From assembly GCF_006476045.1 (NCBI RefSeq), contig NZ_SRZY01000033.1, forward strand, positions 43,137 through 107,136: a stretch of DNA of 64,000 bases, written 5' to 3'. Every line of letters begins with the position of its first letter. Position 1 is the first letter of the stretch. Of this stretch, positions 27,052 through 36,708 are shown piece by piece. The notes beneath the pieces were generated by a model. It saw nothing but the letters and a program-made list of their open reading frames with translations. It was not told where the DNA came from and searched no databases. Origin of the DNA: Sphingobacterium lumbrici. Its GTDB lineage: Bacteria > Bacteroidota > Bacteroidia > Sphingobacteriales > Sphingobacteriaceae. The translations under genes and the position numbers were made by a program.

Positions 27052-27156
27052 AAAAGCTGCCCCTTCAAAAACTTTCCATACGGCAATTTGTTGTTATTTA
27101 TTATAACACTATAAACAATTCGTTAAAGAGGATAAAGTTTATTAATTATTGAAACT

Positions 27157-27309
27157 ATGGGAAATTTGCTTTACACGATTGCAGTAATTTTAGTAATTAT
27201 TTGGGCAATCAGTTTTTTTGGAGGCTACGCCACAGGAGATATTATTCATATTTTGTTAGTAATTGCAATAATTGTTGTTTTATTACGGGTGATACGCGGC
27301 AGCGCTTAG
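27157..27309 (+). CDS. lmo0937-family small membrane protein
   Basis: A 50-residue peptide (starts MGNLLYTIAVILVIIWAI) with two membrane segments separated by a short glycine-rich turn (FFGGYATGD), ending in a basic tail. It is the classic layout of the lmo0937/DUF5670 family, which is widely present in Bacteroidota and Firmicutes as a stress-linked small membrane protein of unknown mechanism. The stop codon overlaps the ispD stop by four bases on the opposite strand. Confidence 0.9.
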   Translation: MGNLLYTIAVILVIIWAISFFGGYATGDIIHILLVIAIIVVLLRVIRGSA

Positions 27310-27998
27310 CTCATTTTTTTTAAATAAATTTGGGCAATTTCGATGTCTTCTGGAAACGTAATTTTGATATTTTTGTGATTACTTTCTAAAAGATAGATGG
27401 AGGTGCCTGTTTTTTCTACTACTGAAGCATCATCTGTAAAATCAGGCTGTTCATCCTGTTCGTAAGCATTTATTAACAGTTGAGATGGAAAGGTTTGGGG
27501 CGTTTGTATAAGCCATATTTTATCCCTCTTCATCGCTTTTGAATCGCCTATTGTTCCTTGGCGTATCGAATTTGTACTCGGTACGGCTAAAGTATTAGCT
27601 TTGCCCTTATGGGCCATTTCAAAAGACTTTTTGATTAATCTTCTATTGGTCAATGGTCTCGCTCCGTCATGAACAGCGATAGCGGTGTTATGTAACAGTA
27701 TCTCGCTGTACTTGTTTTTTAGGTGTTGTAAACCATTTTTAACACTTTGAAAGCGAGTGGAGCCTCCGTGTACGATGTCATGTGGGATATTGAATAGATG
27801 ATTTCGACAGAGTGTAGCCCAGTATTTTTCCATTTCAGCATGTAATACGACAATAATATCGGTAGCGATAGGTGCGAAAGCTTCTATTGTGTGCATCAAC
27901 ACCGGTTTGTCTTCTAATAGAAGATATTGTTTAGGAATATCCGATTGCATACGGGATCCGGTGCCACCAGCTACGATGATTACGATATTATTTACCAT
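27306..27998 (-). CDS. ispD: 2-C-methyl-D-erythritol 4-phosphate cytidylyltransferase
   Basis: A 230-residue protein of standard length. The CTP-binding loop is present near the N-terminus (IVAGGTGSRMQSDIPKQY), followed by HDGARPL and the C-terminal DDASVVE motif. IspD makes CDP-methylerythritol in the non-mevalonate isoprenoid pathway. It lies downstream of queA, after an intrinsic terminator. The 3' end overlaps the convergent lmo0937-type gene by four bases. Confidence 0.97.
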   Translation of the reverse strand: MVNNIVIIVAGGTGSRMQSDIPKQYLLLEDKPVLMHTIEAFAPIATDIIVVLHAEMEKYWATLCRNHLFNIPHDIVHGGSTRFQSVKNGLQHLKNKYSEILLHNTAIAVHDGARPLTNRRLIKKSFEMAHKGKANTLAVPSTNSIRQGTIGDSKAMKRDKIWLIQTPQTFPSQLLINAYEQDEQPDFTDDASVVEKTGTSIYLLESNHKNIKITFPEDIEIAQIYLKKMS

Positions 27999-28018
27999 GG
28001 GTTGCGCATAACATAAAA

Positions 28019-28043
28019 AAGCGTGAATTCACCATTCACGCTT
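28019..28043 (-). terminator. Intrinsic terminator of queA
   Basis: AAGCGTGAA (28019-28027) and TTCACGCTT (28035-28043) form a 9-bp stem. On the minus strand it is followed by TTTTTT, and it lies between the queA stop and the ispD start. Confidence 0.85.
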
Positions 28044-28066
28044 AAAATTATTGAATATTTTTTAAA

Positions 28067-29116
28067 TTAGATAATCAACATTGCATCGCCATAACTGTAG
28101 AAACGATATTTCTCTTTAACGGCTACTTCATAGGCATTCATTACATTTTCATAACCGGCAAACGCAGCAATCATTACTAATAACGTTGATTCCGGAGTGT
28201 GAAAATTTGTAATCATTGAGTTTGCGATACTGAAATCATAAGGAGGATAGATGAATTTACTTGTCCAGTCTGTTGCCGATTTCAAGTGTTTATCTGCAGA
28301 TACAGATGATTCGATCGCACGCATAGAAGTGGTACCTACAGCACAGATGCGACGTTTATTGTCTATACCTTTATTGACAAGTTTAGCAGCTTCGTCCGTG
28401 ATGATGAATTGCTCGGAATCCATTTTATGTTTTGTTAAATCTTCTACTTCTACGGTACGGAAAGTTCCCAATCCTACATGAAGTGTTACTTCTGCAAAGT
28501 CAACTCCTTTAAGTTCCAATCTTTTCATCAATTCGCGTGAAAAGTGTAAACCAGCTGTCGGAGCCGCTACAGCGCCTTCATTTTTAGCGTAAATTGTTTG
28601 GTAACGGAATTTATCTTCAGGGGTAGCTTTACGTTTAATATATTTAGGAAGAGGTGTTTCGCCCAAGATTTCGATGTTACGACGAAATTCTTCATCTGTA
28701 CCGTCAAATAAGAAGCGGATAGTGCGGCCTCTAGAAGTTGTGTTGTCAACTACTTCAGCTACTAATAAATCATCATCACCAAAATATAACTTATTACCTA
28801 CGCGTATTTTACGTGCAGGGTCAACCAATACATCCCATAGACGTAATTCTTTATTTAATTCACGCAATAAGAAAACTTCTATAGTGGCACCTGTTTTTTC
28901 CTTATTCCCGTACATACGAGCCGGAAATACTTTTGTATTATTAAGGATCATGACATCTTTGTCATCAAAATAATCCAAAACATCTTTAAAAATTTTATGT
29001 TCTATTTTACCCGTATCACGGTGTAAAACCATTAAGCGAGACTCATCGCGGTGTTCTGATGGTTCAGATGCTAATAGTGATTCTGGTAAATTAAATTTGA
29101 ATTGTGATAATTTCAT
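28067..29116 (-). CDS. queA: tRNA preQ1(34) S-adenosylmethionine ribosyltransferase-isomerase
   Basis: A 349-residue protein; the start at 29116 ([16 protein letters not shown]) matches the family, and the -7 box at 29181-29174 lies upstream of it. A longer frame to 29176 would start inside the promoter and is rejected. Conserved blocks include [22 protein letters not shown] and [10 protein letters not shown]. QueA transfers the ribosyl part of SAM onto preQ1 in tRNA during queuosine synthesis. It ends in a clear intrinsic terminator. Confidence 0.97.
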   Translation of the reverse strand: MKLSQFKFNLPESLLASEPSEHRDESRLMVLHRDTGKIEHKIFKDVLDYFDDKDVMILNNTKVFPARMYGNKEKTGATIEVFLLRELNKELRLWDVLVDPARKIRVGNKLYFGDDDLLVAEVVDNTTSRGRTIRFLFDGTDEEFRRNIEILGETPLPKYIKRKATPEDKFRYQTIYAKNEGAVAAPTAGLHFSRELMKRLELKGVDFAEVTLHVGLGTFRTVEVEDLTKHKMDSEQFIITDEAAKLVNKGIDNKRRICAVGTTSMRAIESSVSADKHLKSATDWTSKFIYPPYDFSIANSMITNFHTPESTLLVMIAAFAGYENVMNAYEVAVKEKYRFYSYGDAMLII

Positions 29117-29173
29117 CGTGTAATCAATATTAATGATTTTTATCCTACTTACATAGTGAGATAAAAAAGAATA

Positions 29174-29181
29174 CAAAGGTA
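29174..29181 (-). promoter_or_regulatory. TACCTTTG -7 box of queA
   Basis: An exact TAnnTTTG match on the minus strand, 57 bases before the chosen queA ATG, giving a leader of about 50 bases. Confidence 0.6.
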
Positions 29182-29367
29182 AGTATTTTATTGGATATTG
29201 AGGTACTGTTCGTGGTATAAAAATGTAGAATCGGGTCTGGGGTAAATTGTAAGTTCGTTAGAAAGTTTTTTTTGTTATTTTTCAACTAAAAAAGGTGATT
29301 TTCAAAAAATTAGTTGTATTTTAAATGCAACTAATACTGATAGTTATAAAAAATAGATTAATATTTT

Positions 29368-31821
29368 ATGGGGGATATAAAAAAACAAGAAATAGCATTA
29401 GAAATGGTGTCGGAAGAGTCTTTGGAAGGGGATATACAGCACGTCAATAATCCGGTCCTTGATTTGCCGGAGATAGAAAAAAAGTACCTTCGATCGGTTA
29501 CTGGATATGTAAAAGAAGGGAATAATTTTGTTTTTACAGACGGGAAGGCTCAAGTAGAAGTCAAAGTGGTTACTGATGATGTGATACGTGTGCGTTTGGC
29601 TCCTCAAGGAGCTTTTTTGGATGATTTTTCGTACGCTGTAATCGAGCAGGAAAAGCATACGCATTCTTATGATTTCAGAGAAGACGATAGAAATTTTCAT
29701 GTTAAGACAAATAATGTGATCTGTACAATCGCCAAAATGGATTTTTTAGTGTCATTTTCTGATCTGAAAGGCAAGACACTCAATGCAGATCATGCGCCTA
29801 TGCATTGGGAGGAAAATCCGGACTTTGGAGGCTATTATGTCTACTGTACGAAAAAGGCACATGAAGATGAGGTTTTCTTTGGCGGTGGCGATAAAGCATC
29901 TAGCTTAAATTTACGAGGTAGAAGGATTAAGAATTGGAACTCGGATACGTATTCTTTTTCATTTAATCAGGATCCGTTGTATAAAACAATTCCATTTTAT
30001 ATTGGTGTGACTCAGGGGGATGCTTATGGTATCTTTTTCGATAATACGTTTAAAACTTTTTTTGATTTTGCGGCTGAACATCAGGATCAAACTAGTTTTT
30101 GGTCCGAAGGAGGTGAACTGCAGTATTACTACATTCACGGTCCTCAGATAATGGATGTCGTGCAGCGCTATCATGCTCTTACCGGAACACATTTTTTACC
30201 GCCTATGTGGGCGATAGGTTACCATCAGTGTAGGTGGAGTTATTATCCCGAAAAGATGGTTCGCGATGTGGCTTCTGAATTCCGAAAGCGGGAGATACCA
30301 TGTGATGCGATCTATCTGGATATAGATTATATGGAAGGATACAGGTGTTTTACTTGGAACAAACAATACTTTCCAGATCCCAAAAAGATGATCAGCGACT
30401 TGTCGGCCAATGGTTTTAAGACGGTCGTAATGATCGATCCCGGTATTAAAGTGGATGAAAATTATTGGGTTTTCAGGGAGGGACATGATAATAAATATTT
30501 CTGTCGTCGGGGTGATGATTATTTTATGGAAGGTTTTGTTTGGCCTGGCCGCTGCCAGTTTCCGGATTACACCAATCCTGATGTACGAGCTTGGTGGGGT
30601 ACTTTGTATAAAGGACTAGTGGACGATGGAGTAGCGGGGTTTTGGAATGATATGAATGAACCAGCGGTTTTTGGGCGAGGTACATTCCCGGACGATGTTC
30701 GTCATAATTACGATGGATATAGGGGTTCACATCGTAAAGCCCACAATATATATGGTATGCAAATGGTTCGCGCTACCTATGAGGGGCTTCTCAAATTATA
30801 TAAAAATAAAAGGCCCTTTACGATAACACGGGCAGCGTATTCGGGTACGCAACGTTATTCATCTGTATGGACAGGTGATAATATAGCTACATGGGAACAT
30901 TTGCGCATAGGTGTGTTACAATTGCAGCGCTTATCTGTTTCCGGTTTATCGTTCTGTGGTACAGATATAGGCGGGTTTACCGGTAATCCGGATGGTGAAC
31001 TCTATACACGTTGGATGCAGTTTGGCGTATTTTCACCATTTATGCGTGTTCATTCGGCAGGTGATACACGGGATAGGGAACCCTGGAGCTTTGGGCCGGA
31101 ATGGGAAGCTATATGTAAAAAGTTTATTGAATTAAGGTATCGTTTATTGCCTTATATTTATGCTGTTTTCTGGCAACAACATAAGTATGGACTTCCGATC
31201 TTACGCCCTGTTGCATTGCTGGAACAGCATGTCTATAAAAATTTACTTCGGGAGGAGGAATTTGCATTTGGAGACAAAATACTGGTGTCTCCTGTTTTGA
31301 ATCCCGGTCAGATGTCTAAAGTGGTTTATCTTCCGAAAGGAGAATGGTTTTATTATTTTACCAATGAAGTATTCAAAGGTGAAGAAGAAGTATCTATCCC
31401 GACTCCCCTGGATCAAATGCCGATGTTTATTAAAGGAGGGACGATCCTGCCTGAATATCCTGTGATGCAGTACGTCGGTGAAAAAAAGATTGAGGCGCTA
31501 AAATTGAATGTATATTATTCGGAAGGTGAACACCATAGCTATGGGTACACGGATCATGGAGATACATTTGCTTTTGAACAAAATGTGTATTTGGAGAAAC
31601 ACTTTATTTTTACAGCGGAAACGAACAGAGCGAAAATTTTGCAACAGCGTGATGGTTTATTTACGGAACGGTATGACGAGTACTATATCTATCTGATCGG
31701 TTTCCCTTTTGAGGTAAAACAAGTAATGGCAGACGGTATCATACTATCGGTGTTGTCGAAAGAGAATGGTGATAAATATATAGTTGTAGATAATGATTTC
31801 AAAAAAATAACCATAGAATAA
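29368..31821 (+). CDS. GH31 glycoside hydrolase (alpha-glucosidase-type), cytoplasmic
   Basis: An 817-residue GH31 enzyme. The N-terminal beta-sandwich (to about residue 265) is followed by the TIM barrel with nucleophile D428 in WNDMNEP and the likely acid/base D504 in WTGDN. C-terminal beta domains, including a DUF5110-like part, close the protein. There is no signal peptide, so it acts in the cytoplasm. It is the first gene of an operon with glgB, glgA and glgC (glgB starts 6 bases on), so it probably handles alpha-glucans or maltooligosaccharides feeding into or out of glycogen. Confidence 0.95.
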   Translation: MGDIKKQEIALEMVSEESLEGDIQHVNNPVLDLPEIEKKYLRSVTGYVKEGNNFVFTDGKAQVEVKVVTDDVIRVRLAPQGAFLDDFSYAVIEQEKHTHSYDFREDDRNFHVKTNNVICTIAKMDFLVSFSDLKGKTLNADHAPMHWEENPDFGGYYVYCTKKAHEDEVFFGGGDKASSLNLRGRRIKNWNSDTYSFSFNQDPLYKTIPFYIGVTQGDAYGIFFDNTFKTFFDFAAEHQDQTSFWSEGGELQYYYIHGPQIMDVVQRYHALTGTHFLPPMWAIGYHQCRWSYYPEKMVRDVASEFRKREIPCDAIYLDIDYMEGYRCFTWNKQYFPDPKKMISDLSANGFKTVVMIDPGIKVDENYWVFREGHDNKYFCRRGDDYFMEGFVWPGRCQFPDYTNPDVRAWWGTLYKGLVDDGVAGFWNDMNEPAVFGRGTFPDDVRHNYDGYRGSHRKAHNIYGMQMVRATYEGLLKLYKNKRPFTITRAAYSGTQRYSSVWTGDNIATWEHLRIGVLQLQRLSVSGLSFCGTDIGGFTGNPDGELYTRWMQFGVFSPFMRVHSAGDTRDREPWSFGPEWEAICKKFIELRYRLLPYIYAVFWQQHKYGLPILRPVALLEQHVYKNLLREEEFAFGDKILVSPVLNPGQMSKVVYLPKGEWFYYFTNEVFKGEEEVSIPTPLDQMPMFIKGGTILPEYPVMQYVGEKKIEALKLNVYYSEGEHHSYGYTDHGDTFAFEQNVYLEKHFIFTAETNRAKILQQRDGLFTERYDEYYIYLIGFPFEVKQVMADGIILSVLSKENGDKYIVVDNDFKKITIE

Positions 31822-31827
31822 TCTATT

Positions 31828-33738
31828 ATGAGTAAAGCTGTAGAAGTTTTTTCTTTGCTGACAGATTTTGATATTGAGCTCTTTAAAGCCGGAAGACACT
31901 TCCGCTTATATGAAAAGTTGGGTTCTCAAACAATCTTTTTAGACGGCAGACAGGGTGTTTATTTTGCTGTGTGGGCACCTAATGCACAGGTTGTATCTGT
32001 AGTAGGCAACTTCAATGGCTGGAATCCGCATAGCCATCATTTAAATGTGAGATGGGATGGAAGTGGTATTTGGGAAGGTGTTATTTTTGACATCGGAATG
32101 GGGGAAGTGTATAAATACCATATACATTCTTTTTCAGGCCATCATGTAGACAAAAGTGATCCTTTTGCTTTAATGACAGAAATACCGCCGCATACGGCAT
32201 CTATTGTAAGCACGACCTGGTATCAATGGCATGATGAGAAATGGATGAGGCGTCGTAATGTGTATAATAGCTTGCAGAGCCCGATTTCAGTTTATGAAAT
32301 GCACATCGGTTCTTGGATCAGAGATCCGGATGATCCGGAAAGGCTTTTATCTTACCGTGAAGTTGCCGAAAAATTAGTTCCGTATGTTAAAAATTTAGGT
32401 TTTACACATGTAGAATTTATGCCGGTAATGGAGCACCCTTATTATCTGTCATGGGGGTATCAGGTTACCGGATATTATGCCGCGAGTTCGCGGTATGGCA
32501 GTCCTCAGGACTTGATGTTCTTAATCGAACAACTTCATAAAAATGAAATTGGGGTGTTATTGGACTGGGTTCCTTCTCATTTTCCGGGTGATGATCATGG
32601 ACTTCGCAATTTTGACGGTACATCGCTGTATGAACATGAGGATCCGAGAAAGGGATTTCATCCGGATTGGAAATCGTATATTTTCAATTATGGGCGAAAT
32701 GAAGTTCGTTCTTTCTTAATTAGCAACGCTTTATTCTGGTTGGATCGCTACCATGTTGACGGAATTAGAGTCGATGCTGTTGCATCTATGCTGTATCTCG
32801 ATTATTCGCGAGAAGAAGGACAGTGGATTCCAAATGAATTTGGAGGACGTGAAAATTTAGAGGCCGTTCATTTTCTGAAAGAACTCAATGAAGCTGTATA
32901 TGCCAATTACCCAGATGTACAAATGATAGCAGAAGAATCTACCTCTTGGCCTGGTGTGAGTCGACCTACGTTTAGCAATGGATTAGGGTTTGGTATGAAA
33001 TGGATGATGGGGTGGATGCATGATACGCTTAATTATTTTAAGGAAGACCCAATTAATAGAAGGTTCCACCATGATAAATTGACTTTTTCAACGGTATATG
33101 CCTTCCATGAAAATTTTATGCTCCCTTTGTCGCACGATGAGGTTGTGCATGGTAAACAATCATTGATATATAAAATGCCGGGAGATGAATGGCAAAAATT
33201 TGCCAATTTGAGAGCCTTATATTTATACATGTTTACTTTTTCAGGGACGAAGCTTTTGTTTATGGGGGGAGAGTTCGGACAGACTTCGGAATGGAATGTA
33301 AACCAATCTTTAGACTGGCATCTACTCGACTACGCACCGCATAGAGGTATGCATCAATATATAAAGCAGTTAAATGAGTTCTATAAATCAGAGCCTGCAT
33401 TATATGAAAGAGCATTCAGCGGTGACGGATTTGAATGGTTGGAATATGGTGATAATGATAACAGTGTACTTTCTTTCATAAGAAAAGGCCTTGTATCATC
33501 AAATGATGTTATAATAGTTCTTAATTTAACACCAGTTGTGAGGCAGGATTATCGAATAGGTGTTCCGGAATCCGGTAATTGGGAGGTGATATTTAATTCG
33601 GATGACATTTTTTTCTTTGGGTCAGGTATGGAAATGCCAAATGCTAAATCAGAGCAGATTCCTTGGATGAATAAAGCCAATTCTATTAAAATTAATTTGC
33701 CGCCTTTGGGTGGGGTAGTGCTTAAACGAACAACGTAA
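31828..33738 (+). CDS. glgB: 1,4-alpha-glucan branching enzyme
   Basis: A 636-residue GH13 enzyme: N-terminal CBM48 (about 25-125, VYFAVWAPNAQVVSVVGNFN), catalytic barrel with nucleophile D316 in DGIRVDAV and the acid/base region MIAEEST (E369/E370), and the third acidic site in LPLSHDEVVHGK. The C-terminal all-beta domain is present. GlgB introduces alpha-1,6 branches into glycogen. It is somewhat shorter than E. coli GlgB because it has only one N-terminal CBM48 module, as in many short-type GlgB proteins. Confidence 0.98.
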   Translation: MSKAVEVFSLLTDFDIELFKAGRHFRLYEKLGSQTIFLDGRQGVYFAVWAPNAQVVSVVGNFNGWNPHSHHLNVRWDGSGIWEGVIFDIGMGEVYKYHIHSFSGHHVDKSDPFALMTEIPPHTASIVSTTWYQWHDEKWMRRRNVYNSLQSPISVYEMHIGSWIRDPDDPERLLSYREVAEKLVPYVKNLGFTHVEFMPVMEHPYYLSWGYQVTGYYAASSRYGSPQDLMFLIEQLHKNEIGVLLDWVPSHFPGDDHGLRNFDGTSLYEHEDPRKGFHPDWKSYIFNYGRNEVRSFLISNALFWLDRYHVDGIRVDAVASMLYLDYSREEGQWIPNEFGGRENLEAVHFLKELNEAVYANYPDVQMIAEESTSWPGVSRPTFSNGLGFGMKWMMGWMHDTLNYFKEDPINRRFHHDKLTFSTVYAFHENFMLPLSHDEVVHGKQSLIYKMPGDEWQKFANLRALYLYMFTFSGTKLLFMGGEFGQTSEWNVNQSLDWHLLDYAPHRGMHQYIKQLNEFYKSEPALYERAFSGDGFEWLEYGDNDNSVLSFIRKGLVSSNDVIIVLNLTPVVRQDYRIGVPESGNWEVIFNSDDIFFFGSGMEMPNAKSEQIPWMNKANSIKINLPPLGGVVLKRTT

Positions 33739-33749
33739 AAAATCTTATT

Positions 33750-35162
33750 ATGGAAGTTATACATCTAAGTGTTGAGTGTTTTCCTATTGCAAAGGTTGGT
33801 GGACTAGCTGATGTCGTCGGTGCGCTACCTAAATACCAACGCGTGTTAGGGATTGATGCAAAAGTAGTTATTCCTTGGTTCGATCGTCCTTTTGTAAAAG
33901 AGCATGAATTCGAAATTGTAGCTACTGGCTCATTTTTTCAAGGATCTGAAGAGTTACAGTATGAAATTCATAAAGAAAAAAATGACATATTGGGGTTCCC
34001 TCTTTTTCTGATTAAAATACCCGGAAAACTAGATAGGGAAGAGGTTTATTGTTATCCGGATGAAGCAGAGCAATGGATCGCTTTTCAGCATGCGTTTCTA
34101 CATTGGATACAAAATAATGGTATACATCCATCTGTTATTCATTGTCATGATCATCATGTGGGATTGATTCCATTTTTATTACAATATGGTGCTGTTTTTA
34201 GAGACTTGGCAGATATCAAAACTGTATTTACAGTGCATAATGGCCAATATCAAGGTTGGATGAGTTGGAGTAAAGGGATATTGCTACCACCTTTTGATAC
34301 GTGGAAGTGGGGCTTGTTGGATTGGGATGGATTAATTAATCCACTTGCGACGGCTATTAAGTGTAGTGATATATATACCACTGTATCTGAAGGGTATTTG
34401 AATGAACTCTTCATAGAGGCCAACGGATTGCAGGGATTGTTTAATACGGAATCTGCTAAAGGTTATGGAATTGTGAACGGAATAGATACAGCATATTGGA
34501 ATCCTCAGCTAGATACATTAATCGAGAAGAAATACAATAAAATAACTGTCCTTAAAGGTAAAGAAGAGAATAAGCGAATTTTGTGCGAAAAATATAATCT
34601 TTCTAGTAATTTACCTCTACTTTCTTTTATTGGTCGATTTGCTAAGGAAAAAGGTGCTGACTTGTTGGCTGAAATTTTTATAAAATTATTTTCTGTTCGG
34701 GATAATATATGTGTATTCATATTAGGATCTGGTGATAGAGAAATTCAAGATGAGCTTACCGATCTAGCGCTGAAATTTGAAGGAAAATTGAGTTTGTTCT
34801 TTGGTTATGATGAGGAGCTTGCGCATCAGGTGTATGCAGCATCGGATATGTTGCTCATGCCATCAAGGGTAGAACCGTGTGGGTTAAATCAACTTTATGC
34901 CTTAAAATATGGCACTATTCCAATAGTACGTGCCATAGGAGGACTTAGGGATACCGTTATAGATATCGAAAATGAAGGGTATGGATTTGTTTTTGAAAAG
35001 CTGAATACAGATGATGCCGTAAAAGCAATTGAACGATCGCTTGATATTTATTTCGATGTGAAAACATGGAAAGGTATTCGAAGAAAAGCAATGCAGCTTG
35101 ATTTTTCATGGGATAGATCTGCTCAAAAATATGTAGAATTATATAATCAATTACTTAAATAG
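33750..35162 (+). CDS. glgA: Glycogen synthase, GT5 type
   Basis: A 470-residue GT5 enzyme. The ADP-glucose-binding KVGGLADVVGALPK motif is near the N-terminus (the GlgA KxGGL signature). HDHHVGLIPFLLQYG and the C-terminal PSRVEPCGLNQLYALKYG motif, which contains the E-x7-E type donor site, are present. It transfers glucose from ADP-glucose to the non-reducing end of glycogen. The gene is 11 bases after glgB and 2 bases before glgC, a tight operon. Confidence 0.97.
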   Translation: MEVIHLSVECFPIAKVGGLADVVGALPKYQRVLGIDAKVVIPWFDRPFVKEHEFEIVATGSFFQGSEELQYEIHKEKNDILGFPLFLIKIPGKLDREEVYCYPDEAEQWIAFQHAFLHWIQNNGIHPSVIHCHDHHVGLIPFLLQYGAVFRDLADIKTVFTVHNGQYQGWMSWSKGILLPPFDTWKWGLLDWDGLINPLATAIKCSDIYTTVSEGYLNELFIEANGLQGLFNTESAKGYGIVNGIDTAYWNPQLDTLIEKKYNKITVLKGKEENKRILCEKYNLSSNLPLLSFIGRFAKEKGADLLAEIFIKLFSVRDNICVFILGSGDREIQDELTDLALKFEGKLSLFFGYDEELAHQVYAASDMLLMPSRVEPCGLNQLYALKYGTIPIVRAIGGLRDTVIDIENEGYGFVFEKLNTDDAVKAIERSLDIYFDVKTWKGIRRKAMQLDFSWDRSAQKYVELYNQLLK

Positions 35163-35164
35163 CT

Positions 35165-36439
35165 ATGGCACAACATAAAGTAGTATCGATAGTATTAGGA
35201 GGCGGGAGAGGTACGCGTCTTTATCCGCTCACGGATCAAAGATCAAAACCCGCAGTTCCAATTGCTGGAAAATATCGTTTGGTAGATATTCCCATTTCTA
35301 ATTGTCTTAATTCAGGGTATAATAAGATCTTTGTTTTAACACAGTATAATTCGGCCTCGCTAAATAAGCATATTAAGAACTCTTATAATTTCAGTATTTT
35401 TAGTAAGGGATTTGTTGATATTTTGGCGGCAGAACAAACAAATGATGGAGATAGATGGTTTGAGGGTACGGCAGATGCTGTGCGCAGAACGCAAAAGAAT
35501 CTGATCAATGTAGATTATGATTATGTATTGATCTTATCCGGGGATCAGCTGTACCAAATGGATTATTCGGACTTAGTGGATTTTCATGTTCAAAATGGAG
35601 GTGAGATTACCATTGCGACAATTCCGGTCATGGCGAAGGAAGCGTCGAGTTTTGGAATTTTGAAATCTAATGAGTCGAATGAAGTTATTTCTTTTATTGA
35701 AAAGCCTGCTAAGGATTTGCTGCCTGATTGGGCTTCTGACGTTCCCTCTGATTTAGAAAGACAAGGACGTAATTATCTTGCCTCTATGGGAATTTATGTT
35801 TTTTCAAAAGGTGTTATGCGAAGATTGCTGTCTGAGAACCCTGGTATGGATTTCGGTAAAGAGATTATCCCAGAGGCTATCGGAAATTGTAAGGTGTTAA
35901 GCTACCAGTTTGATAGCTATTGGACTGATATTGGTACTATATCTTCGTTTTTTGAAGCGAATATTGGGCTGACAGATGATATTCCATCTTTTAATTTGTT
36001 TGGAGAAACGGTATTCACGCGAGCACGTATGCTTCCTCCTTCCAAAATTTCGGGTTCTACCTTGAATAGTGCTATAATAGCTGATGGTTGTATCTTAATG
36101 GCCGATAAGATAGAGCGTTCTGTGATTGGGATTCGATCACGTGTAGGCAAAGGATCCGTCATTAAATACACGTATATGATGGGAACTGATTATTACGAAG
36201 ATTTGAACGAAATTGTGGAGCTTAGTAATTCGCAGCAACCTCCTCCCATTGGAGTAGGGGAACGTTGTTATATTGAAACCGCTATTTTGGATAAAAATTG
36301 TCGTATTGGTAATGATGTGCGGATTAAAGGAGGGAAACATCTAGGCGATGGTGATTTTGAACATTATACGGTGGTGGAAGGAATCGTAGTCGTGAAGAAA
36401 AATGCAGTCATCCCTAATGGTACAAGTATCGGTTGCTAA
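35165..36439 (+). CDS. glgC: Glucose-1-phosphate adenylyltransferase
   Basis: A 424-residue nucleotidyltransferase with N-terminal LGGGRGTRLYPLT and SKPAVP motifs, the FEGTADAVRR substrate loop, the SGDQLYQMD metal site and the FIEKP motif, and a C-terminal left-handed beta-helix (from about 300). GlgC makes ADP-glucose, the first committed step in bacterial glycogen synthesis. Together with glgA and glgB it completes the polymer-building set; no phosphorylase or debranching enzyme is in the window. An IS element begins 65 bases after its stop codon. Confidence 0.97.
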   Translation: MAQHKVVSIVLGGGRGTRLYPLTDQRSKPAVPIAGKYRLVDIPISNCLNSGYNKIFVLTQYNSASLNKHIKNSYNFSIFSKGFVDILAAEQTNDGDRWFEGTADAVRRTQKNLINVDYDYVLILSGDQLYQMDYSDLVDFHVQNGGEITIATIPVMAKEASSFGILKSNESNEVISFIEKPAKDLLPDWASDVPSDLERQGRNYLASMGIYVFSKGVMRRLLSENPGMDFGKEIIPEAIGNCKVLSYQFDSYWTDIGTISSFFEANIGLTDDIPSFNLFGETVFTRARMLPPSKISGSTLNSAIIADGCILMADKIERSVIGIRSRVGKGSVIKYTYMMGTDYYEDLNEIVELSNSQQPPPIGVGERCYIETAILDKNCRIGNDVRIKGGKHLGDGDFEHYTVVEGIVVVKKNAVIPNGTSIGC

Positions 36440-36503
36440 TCCGAATTTTAATAGTCGTGGTAAGTGAAACGGTTAAATGTAAAAAAGAAGGTGTCCAAAA
36501 AGG

Positions 36504-36519
36504 GAGGTCACTGAAAAAG
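36504..36519. repeat. Left terminal inverted repeat of the IS
   Basis: GAGGTCACTGAAAAAG, an exact reverse complement of 38251-38266. Confidence 0.85.
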
Positions 36520-36545
36520 CCTTAACATTTTAATGAGTCTTAAAG

Positions 36546-36585
36546 AAATGACTGAGTATGGGTCTAACCTATCTCGGTCATTTTT
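36546..36585 (+). terminator. Hairpin with T-run inside the IS left end
   Basis: AAATGACTGAG (36546-36556) pairs with CTCGGTCATTT (36573-36583), 11 bp with one G-U pair, followed by a T-rich tract. It would stop + strand transcription entering from the glg operon, which protects the antisense-oriented transposase gene from read-through. Confidence 0.65.
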
Positions 36586-36708
36586 ATTTTAAGTATTTTC
36601 AGAAGTTCGTTTTTTTAATGTCCCTGATAGAATTTTAAGTGACCAATAGCGACTATTTGGGTTTTTAGTGTCCAATCGTGGTTATTTTCGAGGTAATAGT
36701 CCTCCTTT

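Noticed and set aside
29117..29176. Longer queA start at 29176
   Set aside because: It falls within the predicted -7 box and adds 20 residues not found in the family.
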